This document shows, in pieces, positions 34,344-43,809 of a stretch of 64,000 bases of DNA. Numbering within the stretch: the stretch's first letter is position 1; every line of letters begins with the position of its first letter. A model generated the notes under the pieces. It was not told the origin of the DNA, did not search any database, and saw only the letters and a list, made by a program, of their open reading frames with translations. Location of the stretch: the NCBI RefSeq assembly GCF_052180255.1, contig NZ_CP197466.1, forward strand, positions 372,001 through 436,000, given 5' to 3'. This DNA comes from Paenibacillus_AM sp052180255. Lineage in GTDB: Bacteria; Bacillota; Bacilli; Paenibacillales; NBRC-103111. The position numbers and the translations under genes are program-made.

Positions 34344-36530
34344 TCAGTTCTTATTCCGGTTAATTAATATCGTTAAACTAAGCAAAGTAACCACAATCGT
34401 CGCACCCATATCAGATAAAATAGCAAACCACAGGGTTAGCCATCCTGGGATGGTGAGCAGGAGCGCAATGATTTTTAAGCCAAGGGCGAAGCCGATGTTT
34501 AGCTTGATCACGCGGTTTACCTGTTTGGCGATGGATATAGCTTCGGGCAGCTTGCCAAGATGATCCTGCATGAGCACGATATCAGCCGTTTCGATTGCAC
34601 TGTCAGTTCCTTTGCCCATAGCAATACCTAGCTGTGCAGTTGCAAGAGCCGGAGCGTCATTAATGCCGTCACCGATCATCGCCACGCCCTCATGTTTGCT
34701 GAGTTCCTTCACCTTTTCTACTTTATCTTCAGGCAGTAGATTACCGTAATAATCACTCACGCCGACGGCGCGTGCAACCTTCTCCGCAGTCTTCTGATGA
34801 TCTCCCGTTAGCATAACAGTCCGCTTGATTCCAGCACGGTGTAGAGCTGCGATTACGCTCTTGCTTTCTTCGCGAATCTCATCAGCGATACCGAATATGC
34901 CTAGAATATCTTCTTTATTCGCAACGAGAACGAGCGTGTAGCCTTGTTCTTTCAGGTCATTAATTTGGGATTGCACAACACCAGGAATGACGAGATGAGA
35001 CATGTTTTTTTCGTTTCCGACCCAATAGGTCTGGTCTTCGATCTTGGCAACAATCCCTTGACCCGATACGGTCGTAATTTCTTCAGGTTCCACAGTCGTA
35101 ACACCTTTGTCTGTCATCTCTTTCATAATCGCTTTGGCAAGCGGGTGTGAAGAGGATTTCTCAATCGATGCTGCAATTTGGAAAAACGATTCGTGATAAA
35201 TAACCGTCTTTGCAACGTGTGGTTCACCTTTTGTTAACGTACCTGTTTTATCAAATGCAATGGTTTTAACTTTGCCCAGCTGCTCTAGGAACACGCCGCC
35301 TTTAACGAGGATACCGTTACGAGCATTTCGTGTAATACCAGAAACAATGGCAATCGGAGATGACAAGATGAGTGCACATGGACAACCGACGATCAATACC
35401 GCGAGCCCTTGATACAACCATTTCCCCCATTCTCCACCTAAGAAAAGAGGAGGGACGACAATCACTAGCAGGGCAACAAGAATAATAATCGGCGTGTAGT
35501 ACTTGGCAAAACGGTTAATAAACAGCTCCGTCGGTGTTTTCGTTTCTTGGGCTTCTTCCACTAAATGTAGAATCTTCGCAAGTGAAGAGTCTTGGTAGGC
35601 TTTTTCGAGTTGAATTTTAAGAACGCCCTCATTGTTTACACTTCCACCGAATACAGCCCCGCCAACACTTTTCTCAACTGGCAAGGATTCACCTGTAATC
35701 GCGGCTTCGTTGACAGAGCTTTTTCCCTCTACAACGGTTCCATCTGACGGAATTTTCTGACCTGAGCGGACGAGTACGATGTCCCCGACTTTAAGCGATT
35801 CAATGGGAACGACCGTTTCGGTGCCATTCTGGACGAGAGTCGCTTCTTTAGGTGCGACTTGCAGAAGGGTATCCATCGAACGGCGGGCTTTCTCCATTCC
35901 GAATCCTTCTAGCAGTTCGTTAAGGCCGAATAAAATCGCAACTAACGTTGCTTCTTTCCATTCCCCGATGGCAATCGCGCCAATCAAGGCAATCGTCATT
36001 AACGTATCGATATTGAATTTGAAGCGGAATAGATTCTTAAGTCCTTTAATAAAAGTCGTATATCCACTGATCGCGATGGCAAATAAATAAAGAATGATTG
36101 GAATCCAGCTATTAACCTCACTTGGTAGGTAAACAGCAACTATAAAGGCAATAAATGCGGTAATGAGTTGGTTACGAATCTTATTGGTAGCTTCTGCACC
36201 GTGTTCATGGCTATGATCGTGACCGTGGTCATGACCGTGATCGTGCGAATGGTCGTGTGAATTTTCGGTGGAGCAACAACCTGCATGATCATGAGAATGA
36301 TGAAGGCTGCCAGCAGATGTTGCAACAGCCGCTGCTCCGTCTACTATATAAGCCCCGTCTTTTTTCAAAATTTTCGTGACAGAGGCCATTGAAATTTGTT
36401 CTTCCACCCACAGCTTTCCGCTGTTATAGCTGAGCTTCGCATTCTCGCCATGCTCTAGCTTTTGGATCTTCTCTTCAAGTTCTCGTGCGCAATTCCCACA
36501 AGACAGTCCTTTTATTCGGAACTCTTGCAT
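34344..36530 (-). CDS. cadA: Zn/Cd/Co-translocating P1B-type ATPase
   Basis: 728 aa from ATG 36530 (GGAG 9 bp upstream). Order: HMA domain with GLSCGNCA (residues 8-15), a histidine-rich linker of repeated HDH units (about 80-115) ending at the first helix, the actuator TGES, the metal-site CPC in VGCPCALI, DKTGTLTKG (phosphorylated Asp), HPLA and GDGINDAPAL. The CPC plus His-rich linker marks the ZntA/CadA group. It exports divalent soft metals across the membrane. Encoded 23 bp after the SmtB/CzrA-type repressor gene. Confidence 0.93.
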   Translation of the reverse strand: MQEFRIKGLSCGNCARELEEKIQKLEHGENAKLSYNSGKLWVEEQISMASVTKILKKDGAYIVDGAAAVATSAGSLHHSHDHAGCCSTENSHDHSHDHGHDHGHDHSHEHGAEATNKIRNQLITAFIAFIVAVYLPSEVNSWIPIILYLFAIAISGYTTFIKGLKNLFRFKFNIDTLMTIALIGAIAIGEWKEATLVAILFGLNELLEGFGMEKARRSMDTLLQVAPKEATLVQNGTETVVPIESLKVGDIVLVRSGQKIPSDGTVVEGKSSVNEAAITGESLPVEKSVGGAVFGGSVNNEGVLKIQLEKAYQDSSLAKILHLVEEAQETKTPTELFINRFAKYYTPIIILVALLVIVVPPLFLGGEWGKWLYQGLAVLIVGCPCALILSSPIAIVSGITRNARNGILVKGGVFLEQLGKVKTIAFDKTGTLTKGEPHVAKTVIYHESFFQIAASIEKSSSHPLAKAIMKEMTDKGVTTVEPEEITTVSGQGIVAKIEDQTYWVGNEKNMSHLVIPGVVQSQINDLKEQGYTLVLVANKEDILGIFGIADEIREESKSVIAALHRAGIKRTVMLTGDHQKTAEKVARAVGVSDYYGNLLPEDKVEKVKELSKHEGVAMIGDGINDAPALATAQLGIAMGKGTDSAIETADIVLMQDHLGKLPEAISIAKQVNRVIKLNIGFALGLKIIALLLTIPGWLTLWFAILSDMGATIVVTLLSLTILINRNKN

Positions 36531-36553
36531 AAGGTCATCACTCCAATAGCTGT

Positions 36554-36892
36554 TTAATCGTGACAAGCATGGTGAATCGCTTGTTGTAATAAATCCACCA
36601 CGTGCTGATCGTCCTGCGAATAATACAAAGTTGTTCCCGCTCTGCGGAATTTCACAAGACGAAGATTTTTCAAGAACCGCAATTGATGGGATACTGTCGT
36701 TTGCAATAGAGACAACTCTTCCGCAATTTCATTCACCGAACACTCTCGCTGAGACAGCAAATGTAGGATGCGAATACGTGTCGTATCAGATAGTGCCTTG
36801 AAAGTTTGGCTGACCATAAATAACGTTTCTTCATCCAAATGCTCGCATTGATTTAGAGAGGGATGTTTCTCATTATTTTCTTCATTATGCAA
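36554..36892 (-). CDS. ArsR/SmtB-family zinc-sensing repressor (CzrA-like)
   Basis: About 112 aa from TTG 36892, preferred because AGAGGTGA lies 5 bp before it; a GTG at 36901 sits on that ribosome site. Winged helix core (FKALSDTTRIRILHLL, ETTVSHQL-like recognition helix LLQTTVSHQL). The last helix carries Asp-x-His, then His-x2-His ten residues later, exactly the alpha-5 zinc site of CzrA/SmtB. A lone Cys in NQCEHLDEE recalls the alpha-3N region of CadC, but the full Cys set is missing. Represses itself and the ATPase gene until zinc binds. Confidence 0.92.
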   Translation of the reverse strand: MHNEENNEKHPSLNQCEHLDEETLFMVSQTFKALSDTTRIRILHLLSQRECSVNEIAEELSLLQTTVSHQLRFLKNLRLVKFRRAGTTLYYSQDDQHVVDLLQQAIHHACHD

Positions 36893-36915
36893 GGAAGTCA
36901 CCTCTAACTTTATAA

Positions 36916-36935
36916 ATATGAGTATATACTCATAT
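36916..36935. promoter_or_regulatory. SmtB/CzrA-type palindromic operator
   Basis: ATATGAGTATATACTCATAT is a perfect 20-bp palindrome about 25 bp upstream of the repressor start. ArsR-family zinc sensors bind such 12-2-12 type sites. The rest of the gap to 37215 shows no gene. Confidence 0.85.
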
Positions 36936-37215
36936 ATTAAGCGTATTATTTTATGATGTCAATGGGTAACGAGCTGATTATGTATAAGTAGTTTTGCAAG
37001 ATTGTAATTATATTATGAGGGGATATGCATCGCCGATTATTTTGGCGAGCGGGTCTCTTGGATTATCGTGTTTTAGATGGTCCGCTATTATTGGTATGCT
37101 AGTGGATGACATCTTGCTTGGGACACGCACGCATATACATTATAGATTGACACAATTTCCAGATAATGATAGCTTGAGGTAGTTAATAATTGGTATTTAT
37201 TGGGGGATTATACAG

Positions 37216-38427
37216 ATGAAAGCGGCGTTTACACGTCATTTGATCATTTTGTACATCGCTAGATTGATTTCCATGTTTGGGGATTGGATCTATCTGATCT
37301 CGCTGAGTGTGATTCTGGCTGGAAGTGGGGGAGCGGCGATCACATGGATGTGGCTCGCTAAAATACTGGGGATGTTCATCGGGAAATTTATTGCAGGATC
37401 CATCGCTGATCGGATGGGGCATAAGTTCACAATCATCGTAAGCGACTTGCTGAGGGCAGGATTGCTTATTCTGATGCCATTTTGCTTGGATAGCCCTATT
37501 TTGTTCCTATTGGTAGGGACTAGCAGCATACTAAGCTCGTTCTTCTCAGCCGCTTATTCGCCTATGATCACATTACTCACGAATGAACAGAACCGGCAGC
37601 GGGTGAACTCGATTCGAGAGGTAATTGGTTCCGCATCGATCTTATTAGGCCCTTTGCTAGGAGGGATACTCGTGTTAAAAGGTACATTCTTACCGTTCTT
37701 CTTAGACGGAATATCCTTCATTATTTCAGCGCTTTGTTTCCTAGTCATTCAAGTACCTAAGCCGGACGTGAGTGAAGAACAAGATACTCGTTTCGAAGAT
37801 AAGCCTAATGGAGGTAAATGGAGCATTTTATGGTCAGATTTGAAGTTTTCATTCCATTATATCAAATCGAATCGTGCATTATGGGGCATTACCGCAGCCA
37901 CGACCCTACTTGCAATTTCCTCGGTTATGGAAGTGTATGAAGTCTTATTCGTCACGGATACGTTAGGATTAGGACCTGAGAGTTATTCCATGATCGTTGC
38001 AGTTAATGGGGGAGCCGTTCTATTCGCGGGCTTGCTTCAAACCGTATGGATTTCTAAGTATCCATCCACGTACGTGTATCCGATTGGGATGGCTCTTGTG
38101 GTTGTTATGGGCATTATTTACTCGTTATCAGGCAATTTCATGACACTTGCGATCAGTACGATCTTAATGAATATGGCGCTTATGATGACGCATACCGCAT
38201 CCGATACGATTAACCAGACTGAGATTCCTGTTTCTGTGCAAGGTCGTGTAACGAGTGTCCAAGGGATTGTTCCGGAGTTTGTATCCAGCATCTCTACAGC
38301 ACTTGTCGGCATTTTGCTTACGCAGACTTCTCTTCGCGTTATTTTTGTCAGTATTGCTATCCTATCCATCCTCTGTGTGCCATTTTCCTTACTTGTTTTA
38401 CGGAAAAACAAATCTTCATGCTATTGA
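37216..38427 (+). CDS. Major facilitator superfamily transporter
   Basis: 403 aa, start ATG with GGGGG upstream. Twelve hydrophobic helices, with the loop IADRMGHKFTI between helices 2 and 3 as motif A. The N-terminal half resembles macrolide-efflux/MdtG-like proteins (MFGDWIYLISLSVILAGS). Likely exporter, substrate unknown. A stand-alone gene. Confidence 0.85.
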   Translation: MKAAFTRHLIILYIARLISMFGDWIYLISLSVILAGSGGAAITWMWLAKILGMFIGKFIAGSIADRMGHKFTIIVSDLLRAGLLILMPFCLDSPILFLLVGTSSILSSFFSAAYSPMITLLTNEQNRQRVNSIREVIGSASILLGPLLGGILVLKGTFLPFFLDGISFIISALCFLVIQVPKPDVSEEQDTRFEDKPNGGKWSILWSDLKFSFHYIKSNRALWGITAATTLLAISSVMEVYEVLFVTDTLGLGPESYSMIVAVNGGAVLFAGLLQTVWISKYPSTYVYPIGMALVVVMGIIYSLSGNFMTLAISTILMNMALMMTHTASDTINQTEIPVSVQGRVTSVQGIVPEFVSSISTALVGILLTQTSLRVIFVSIAILSILCVPFSLLVLRKNKSSCY

Positions 38428-38543
38428 ATCTTTCATAGCTGAAGTGTCGCACTTAGCTTGATCATCCATCATTTTAAGAAACGGAAAATTCTGCTATTAT
38501 TGAATTTAATGTTTGTAGCAAATTCAATTGTATGGAGGTAATT

Positions 38544-39536
38544 ATGAAAAAATGTAAAGCACTTGTAATGATACTTATGATGTTAATGCTTGTATCAAGC
38601 ATTGCCGCGCCCGCATTTGCAGCAGAAATGAAAGGCGAAGAAATTAATTTGGACAAGAAGGGCAGCTATAAACTGATTGTTCCCAATGTTATTGAGCACA
38701 AAATAATAAAGAAAAGTTTTGCTGGTAAGGAATATCCTTTAGATATAATTGTCGTAGAAATGCCGCAAAAAAATGCGGATGGTGCATACCCCATTTATGA
38801 AATTGTGACAACAGATAAGAAAGCACATAATGCTGTCTCTTTTCCAAGGATTTTTGGTGAAGATTTCATAGGGGTCTATCAAGAGAAGTTCGCGAACGGG
38901 AGTCTCGTATATGCCCCCAAGTTTACATTAGGCGATAAAGATTTAAAAGACGTAATTGAAGGTAACATTTTTACGCTATCCTTCACTGTTTATGACGATG
39001 AATATAGATCCAACGACTTATTCGAATCACCTACTCTTTATTTTATGTTTGAAAATAAAGGTGTTCCAAACGCTGCAGCACAAGAAACACCCAAATCTGA
39101 AGCTGCAACTCCAGCTAAGAGGGCTGCTTCCAAGGTGATGGTTAACGGCAAAGAAATAGCATTTGAAGCTTACGAAATTGCAGGCAGCAATTACTTCAAG
39201 CTGCGTGATCTTGCTCAGGTAATGAACGGAACCAACAAGCAGTTCAAAGTGGATTGGGACGGCGCGAAGAATGACATTAGTCTAACAGCAGGTGAAGCCT
39301 ATACACCAGACGGCAAGGAGTTTACAGTTTCCGCTAACTCATCTGCCATGATGGCAAAAGCTACTTCAGCTAAGGTTTATGTTAACGGACAAGAGGTTCA
39401 ATTGGTGGCTTATGAGATTAATAATAACAACTATTTCAAATTAAGAGATATTGCACAAGCAACTGATTTTGCCGTAACTTGGGATGCAAAAGCAAACACG
39501 GTTGGAATCGACTCTTCCGCTGGCTATACGGAATAA
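38544..39536 (+). CDS. Exported protein with two stalk-domain (copper amine oxidase N-like) repeats
   Basis: 330 aa from ATG 38544 (TGGAGG upstream). A signal peptide with cleavage near AFA-AE at residue 27 is clear. A central unknown domain is followed by two copies of the stalk motif: KVMVNGKEIAFEAYEIAGSN and KVYVNGQEVQLVAYEINNNN, each leading to YFKLRDLAQ or YFKLRDIAQ. The motif is abundant in Paenibacillus cell-wall proteins. Extracellular, probably structural or binding role. Confidence 0.85.
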   Translation: MKKCKALVMILMMLMLVSSIAAPAFAAEMKGEEINLDKKGSYKLIVPNVIEHKIIKKSFAGKEYPLDIIVVEMPQKNADGAYPIYEIVTTDKKAHNAVSFPRIFGEDFIGVYQEKFANGSLVYAPKFTLGDKDLKDVIEGNIFTLSFTVYDDEYRSNDLFESPTLYFMFENKGVPNAAAQETPKSEAATPAKRAASKVMVNGKEIAFEAYEIAGSNYFKLRDLAQVMNGTNKQFKVDWDGAKNDISLTAGEAYTPDGKEFTVSANSSAMMAKATSAKVYVNGQEVQLVAYEINNNNYFKLRDIAQATDFAVTWDAKANTVGIDSSAGYTE

Positions 39537-39646
39537 ATTTGACCAGAGGATTACTTGCAGTAGGATGAATGAGAAACTGGCTGAAGCATTCACATCATCA
39601 ATAGCCGCCTAGCATTTGGAGAAATAAACTAAAAGGAGGGATTTCA

Positions 39647-39841
39647 TTGAAATCACTTGAATGCCCACAATGCGAAGGTAAAGATATTAAAAAGGGCGTT
39701 ATTAGAGCCTCTAATGCCCTTGTTCATATGTTTCCTTTAAATAACCTTAGAAGTAAATCTTCGTCTATATCAGCAGATTATTGTAACGATTGCGGATATG
39801 TTTTGTCCCTTTTTGTGGATGAACCTAAAAACTTGGGGTAG
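39647..39841 (+). CDS. Small zinc-ribbon protein
   Basis: 64 aa, TTG start after a perfect AAAGGAGGG. It has one zinc ribbon formed by CPQC near the N-terminus and CNDCG near residue 46. The length is too short for a fused enzyme. Function unknown; such proteins often bind nucleic acid or act as metal chaperones. Confidence 0.75.
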   Translation: MKSLECPQCEGKDIKKGVIRASNALVHMFPLNNLRSKSSSISADYCNDCGYVLSLFVDEPKNLG

Positions 39842-39929
39842 CATTCGCTATCCTTTTTTTAGGTATGATTTTAGTGTTTCGGTCTATATGTGTTGTGAAA
39901 TAGAGGAAGTAAGCCTTTGGAGGGTAACC

Positions 39930-40673
39930 ATGACTGTAACTTCTATAGAGGATATTGTTCATTTGAAAGAAATAGGGAGGATCGTTGCTCTGACGATCCA
40001 AGAGATGAAAAAGCAGACTCGCGTTGGCATGACGACGATGGAATTAGATAAAATTGGCGGGAGAATATTAGCCAAGCACGGAGCAGAATCCGCACCGAAG
40101 AAAGAACTTCATTTTCCAGGTCATACTTGTATCAGTGTGAACCAAGATATTGCACATGGGATACCGGGCGAGCGTGTGATTCGAGCAGGGGACATGATTA
40201 ATATCGATGTCTGTGCTCAAAAGAATGGGTATGTGGCTGATGCAGGACATTCATTTGTTCTTGCTCCGTCTAATCCAGCCTTAACCCGCCTTTGTCAGTA
40301 TACGTATGACACGATGATGAAGGTTATTAATTCGCTTACACATGGAGTAAGGCTCAATGAGATCGGTCGAATCATCCAGACAGAAGCATCTTTAGGTGGC
40401 TATAAGGTCATAAAAAACTTATGCAGTCATGGCGTAGGACGAGCGATTCATGAAGCGCCAAATATCTTACCAGTATACCGCAAGAATGATCCGCGTATCT
40501 TGAAATCAGGTGATGTGATTACGATTGAGCCTTTCCTTTCAACAAGTGCGGAATATGTCGTGGAACAGCCAGATGGATGGACGTTGCGAATGCCTGACCA
40601 CAGCTTTGCCGCACAGCATGAACATAGCCTTATCATCACGAAGAACAAACCGATCATCTTAACAGCCATTTAA
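39930..40673 (+). CDS. map: Type I methionine aminopeptidase
   Basis: 247 aa from the ATG at 39930, with GGAGGG 7 bp upstream. The metal ligands are in place: Asp in NIDVCAQ, Asp in ADAGHSF, His in CSHGVGRAIHE, Glu in TIEPFLS and Glu in HEHSLI. Length fits the single-domain bacterial form. It removes the first methionine from new proteins. It is not in a ribosomal operon here, so it is probably a second copy, as in several Bacillales. Confidence 0.9.
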   Translation: MTVTSIEDIVHLKEIGRIVALTIQEMKKQTRVGMTTMELDKIGGRILAKHGAESAPKKELHFPGHTCISVNQDIAHGIPGERVIRAGDMINIDVCAQKNGYVADAGHSFVLAPSNPALTRLCQYTYDTMMKVINSLTHGVRLNEIGRIIQTEASLGGYKVIKNLCSHGVGRAIHEAPNILPVYRKNDPRILKSGDVITIEPFLSTSAEYVVEQPDGWTLRMPDHSFAAQHEHSLIITKNKPIILTAI

Positions 40674-40689
40674 GATAGGGGTGAGTAGA

Positions 40690-41460
40690 TTGGGCGACAT
40701 CATTCAAGCGATCAATCAAGCTGGGACGATGAAAGTTGAATTGTTAAACCGCAGTAAAGGGAAGTATCTCGTATCCTCGATGTTAGCTGGTTTATTTATT
40801 GGACTAGGTATAATACTTATTTTCACAATAGGTGGTGTGTTATCTGCCGCTCAATCTCCGAGTACGAAGATTGTCATGGGGATGTGCTTTGGGATTGCAC
40901 TGAGCTTAGTCATTATGGCTGGGGCGGAGTTATTTACGGGTAACAACTTTCTGATGACGGTGAGTACACTTGAGAAGAAGACGACTTGGCGGGATACGGG
41001 GCGAATTTGGCTGTACAGCTTTATTGGAAATTTTGCAGGCTCTATGTTGATTGCGGTGATGTTCGTATACACGGGGCTTGCTACAGGTAGTGTAGCTAAT
41101 TTTATTCATACTGCAGCTTCTGCCAAAATGAACGCTCCATTCTTCGAATTGTTCATGCGAGGCATTCTCTGTAACATTCTCGTATGTCTGGCGATTTGGT
41201 GTTCGATCAAATTGAAAGAAGAAACGGCGAAGCTCGTTATGATTTTCTGGTGCTTATTCGCTTTCATTACATCCGGTTTTGAACATAGCGTTGCGAATAT
41301 GACCTTGCTCTCAATTTCACTCTTTACTCCTCATCCCGATACCGTTTCTTGGCTGGGGCTTGTAAATAATTTAGTTCCAGTCACACTTGGTAATATGGTA
41401 GGCGGTATTGTATTTGTTGGATGTGCGTATTGGTACATAGCTAAGGCCAAATCCATATAG
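40690..41460 (+). CDS. Formate/nitrite transporter family channel
   Basis: About 256 aa. TTG 40690 is the likely start because AGGGGTGAG lies 5 bp before it; a GTG at 40681 is on that site. Six to seven membrane helices with the FNT features GAELFTGNN (second helix break) and GFEHSVANM (central loop). It conducts small monovalent acids such as formate, nitrite or acetate as a pentamer. It starts 16 bp after the aminopeptidase gene and may be co-transcribed. Confidence 0.9.
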   Translation: MGDIIQAINQAGTMKVELLNRSKGKYLVSSMLAGLFIGLGIILIFTIGGVLSAAQSPSTKIVMGMCFGIALSLVIMAGAELFTGNNFLMTVSTLEKKTTWRDTGRIWLYSFIGNFAGSMLIAVMFVYTGLATGSVANFIHTAASAKMNAPFFELFMRGILCNILVCLAIWCSIKLKEETAKLVMIFWCLFAFITSGFEHSVANMTLLSISLFTPHPDTVSWLGLVNNLVPVTLGNMVGGIVFVGCAYWYIAKAKSI

Positions 41461-41495
41461 CTGCGGGATGATAATGTAATAGGTATATAAAGTTG

Positions 41496-41526
41496 AACAG
41501 GACCGAAGGAGGGTCTTGTTTTTTTG
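41496..41526 (+). terminator. Rho-independent terminator
   Basis: AACAGGACC, loop GAAGGA, GGGTCTTGTT with G-T pairs, followed by T-run. Confidence 0.8.
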
Positions 41527-41604
41527 TGTTAGATATAATTTATTGCGCATAAAATAGTTTAGACATAAAATATGTGTATGGTTAATTAAAAGGGAGGGAT
41601 TACG

Positions 41605-42267
41605 CTGAACATCAGGAGTAAAGTAACACGTCGTCAATTGCGGAATTATAGACCTTTGTTATGGATGCTGTTCATACCTGCTCTTAATATTTTGTATAAT
41701 GTCTTAAATCAACCGAAAACGCAGGTTCATATGCTAGTCACTTTGATTGATAATCGACTGCCGTTTGTGTCTGCTTTTATTATTCCGTATGTGCTGTGGT
41801 ATCCGTTTATTGCGATTGCACTTGTTCTAATCTTTTTCAAAGATGTGAAAGTGTATCTCAATACATTAGTTGCCTTATGTATAGGTTTACTCGTTTGTTA
41901 CGTGTTTTACTACTTTTTTCAAACGACCGTTCCACGGCCTCAGCTGGTGCATTCCGATTGGCTAACTCAGCTGGTCAAAATCATTTATGAACATGATCTG
42001 CCCTATAATTGTTTTCCAAGTATTCATGTACTGACGAGTTACCTTATGATTAAGGGAGCAAGAGTGCTTAAGGCACGAACAAGGTATATCGTTCGAATAA
42101 TGGGATTGTTGATTATTATTTCGACCCTGTTCGTGAAACAGCATGTCATTGCCGATGTAGGAATGGCGATTCTGATTGCGGAGACCGCATATTGGTTTGT
42201 AGGAATCTATTTACCAGTACTTATTCGTTTCAATGTGAAAAGAGGCGTCATCGCCATAACCGATTAA
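41605..42267 (+). CDS. PAP2-family phosphatase, probable CTG start
   Basis: About 220 aa. The best ribosome site (AGGGAGGG at 41591) is followed 8 bp later by CTG 41605 in frame; the first standard start in frame is a TTG at 41638 with no ribosome site. Six membrane helices. The phosphatase motifs are visible in part: RPQ, then CFPSIHV (PSxH) and KQHVIADV (HxxxD). Such enzymes dephosphorylate lipid pyrophosphates, possibly undecaprenyl pyrophosphate, at the outer face of the membrane. Confidence 0.85.
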   Translation: MNIRSKVTRRQLRNYRPLLWMLFIPALNILYNVLNQPKTQVHMLVTLIDNRLPFVSAFIIPYVLWYPFIAIALVLIFFKDVKVYLNTLVALCIGLLVCYVFYYFFQTTVPRPQLVHSDWLTQLVKIIYEHDLPYNCFPSIHVLTSYLMIKGARVLKARTRYIVRIMGLLIIISTLFVKQHVIADVGMAILIAETAYWFVGIYLPVLIRFNVKRGVIAITD

Positions 42268-42281
42268 GTGGATAATATTTA

Positions 42282-42315
42282 AAAAAGAGACTATCATTCA
42301 CAGATAGTCTCTTTT
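42282..42315 (+). terminator. Rho-independent terminator
   Basis: AAAAAGAGACTATC pairs perfectly with GATAGTCTCTTTT. Confidence 0.9.
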
Positions 42316-42344
42316 GCTAGGGGGGTATAGCCCATTTCTCCTGG

Positions 42345-42453
42345 ATATCCACAACTATCCACAGAGTTATACACATCATCAACAGAATATTATCCCCAAT
42401 AGGGTTTATTTCCTATAAGGTTGTTCACATATCCACAGAAGTTATTATCCACA
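42345..42453 (+). promoter_or_regulatory. Cluster of DnaA-box-like 9-mers
   Basis: Matches to TTATNCACA, all in one orientation: TTATACACA (42367) and TTATCCACA (42445) are perfect; ATATCCACA (42345 and 42429), CTATCCACA (42355), TTATCCCCA (42390) and TTGTTCACA (42421) differ at one base. Seven in 109 bp is far above chance. The gap lies between convergent gene ends, so no promoter is expected. DnaA-box clusters outside oriC regulate initiation in B. subtilis. Confidence 0.75.
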
Positions 42454-42469
42454 AGTAAAACCGAAGATA

Positions 42470-43690
42470 TTATTTACGTTTCACAAGGACAAAATAGCAG
42501 AGTAGAGCCCCGACTTCGCAGGCTGCAATGACAATCCCCATCGGAAGGGAAGCTAAATTACCGCCAAGACCGACTAATGGAGCCGCGGTCGCACCGAAAA
42601 TATAGGGGAAAAGTCCAAGCAAGGCAGAAGCACTCCCAGCAGAACCTCCTTGGCTTTGCATGGCAAGCGCGAAGCTAGCTGTTCCTACTATTCCGACACT
42701 CGATACGATCATAAACAGCGGGATCAACACCGCAATAAGCCCTGCGTCGGCAAGTAAAGTGATGAATAAGGACACACCACCTACAGCAGCAATAAGGAGT
42801 CCTGCGACTAGCAGTTTCGTTTCACTCACTTTTCCAGCGAGTCTTCCAGCAACTTGGCTGGCAATAATGATCCCAATTCCATTTGTAGCAAAGATCACAC
42901 TGAACATCTGCGGGGAGACTCCAAAAATATCTTGCAGCACAAAAGGAGATCCTGAGATATAGCCGAACATCGCAGCAGAGATGAGTCCTTGTGTGAGGGC
43001 ATACCCCATAAAATTACGATCTTTGAGCAATCGACCAAAAGTGTGCAAAGTGCCTGTGAGTCCTCCACTAGATCGCTTGCTTTGCGGTAAAGACTCCGGT
43101 AGACCAAATAGGACGGCCAAGAACATAATCACGCCAATTAGTGCAAGTACAATAAATACGCCATGCCAAGACACATATTTAAGCAGTACACCTCCTGTAA
43201 CCGGTGCGAGGATCGGTGCAAGTCCGTTGACTAGCATCAGGAGAGAGAAGAACTTCGTCATTTCGGGTCCTTCATACATGTCTCTTACCATAGCGCGAGA
43301 GATGACAATGCCAGCAGCTCCTGTTGCACCTTCGACAAATCGCAGTCCAATCAAGAGGTAAATGGAAGAACCAAACGCACATAACAAGGATGAGATGGCG
43401 TATATCGTCAGTGAGATCAAGAGCGGTTTGCGGCGACCGAATTTATCACTTAACGGCCCGACAACAAGTTGACCAAGAGCAAGCCCCAGTAGACATGCGG
43501 TTAAGCTGAGCTGAGCAAGTGATGTTGTCGTATGCAAGTCTGAAGATAGAGTTGGCAAAGATGGTAAGTACATATCAATGGATAGCGGTGCGAAGGCAGA
43601 TAATGCTCCGAGCACCAATGCGAACCATAATCGCTTCGAACGCGTTAACGTTGCAGAACGGATGATGGTTTCTTTTGTAGCCATGTTCAT
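42470..43690 (-). CDS. Bcr/CflA-type multidrug efflux transporter
   Basis: 406 aa MFS protein with twelve helices. Motif A is GPLSDKFGRRKPLL after the second helix, and the motif C region lies in GNGLAPILAPVTGG-like sequence of helix 5 (VNGLAPILAPVTGG). The start MSIDMYLPSLP-like stretch is the Bcr/CflA hallmark (LSIDMYLPSLPTL). Exports drugs by proton antiport. It is divergent from a MerR regulator gene 120 bp away that probably controls it. Confidence 0.92.
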   Translation of the reverse strand: MNMATKETIIRSATLTRSKRLWFALVLGALSAFAPLSIDMYLPSLPTLSSDLHTTTSLAQLSLTACLLGLALGQLVVGPLSDKFGRRKPLLISLTIYAISSLLCAFGSSIYLLIGLRFVEGATGAAGIVISRAMVRDMYEGPEMTKFFSLLMLVNGLAPILAPVTGGVLLKYVSWHGVFIVLALIGVIMFLAVLFGLPESLPQSKRSSGGLTGTLHTFGRLLKDRNFMGYALTQGLISAAMFGYISGSPFVLQDIFGVSPQMFSVIFATNGIGIIIASQVAGRLAGKVSETKLLVAGLLIAAVGGVSLFITLLADAGLIAVLIPLFMIVSSVGIVGTASFALAMQSQGGSAGSASALLGLFPYIFGATAAPLVGLGGNLASLPMGIVIAACEVGALLCYFVLVKRK

Positions 43691-43809
43691 ATATTAATTC
43701 TCCTTACTTTTAGTTAGCTTGGAATGAATACTAAACCCTCCTGTTACTGGAATGTCAAGTGCGATATACTGAGAAAAAGTTGCAAAGAAATAGAGTGAGG
43801 ATAGGCGAT

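Noticed and set aside
35779..36090. Plus-strand gene inside the P-type ATPase gene
   Set aside because: Shadow of the ATPase frame; no ribosome site or domain.
36994..37182. Short plus-strand protein between the metal operator and the MFS gene
   Set aside because: No ribosome site, no coding character and no family; considered chance.
42345..42453. Chromosomal replication origin
   Set aside because: No dnaA, dnaN, rpmH or gidA nearby and no clear AT-rich unwinding element; treated as a distal DnaA-box cluster.
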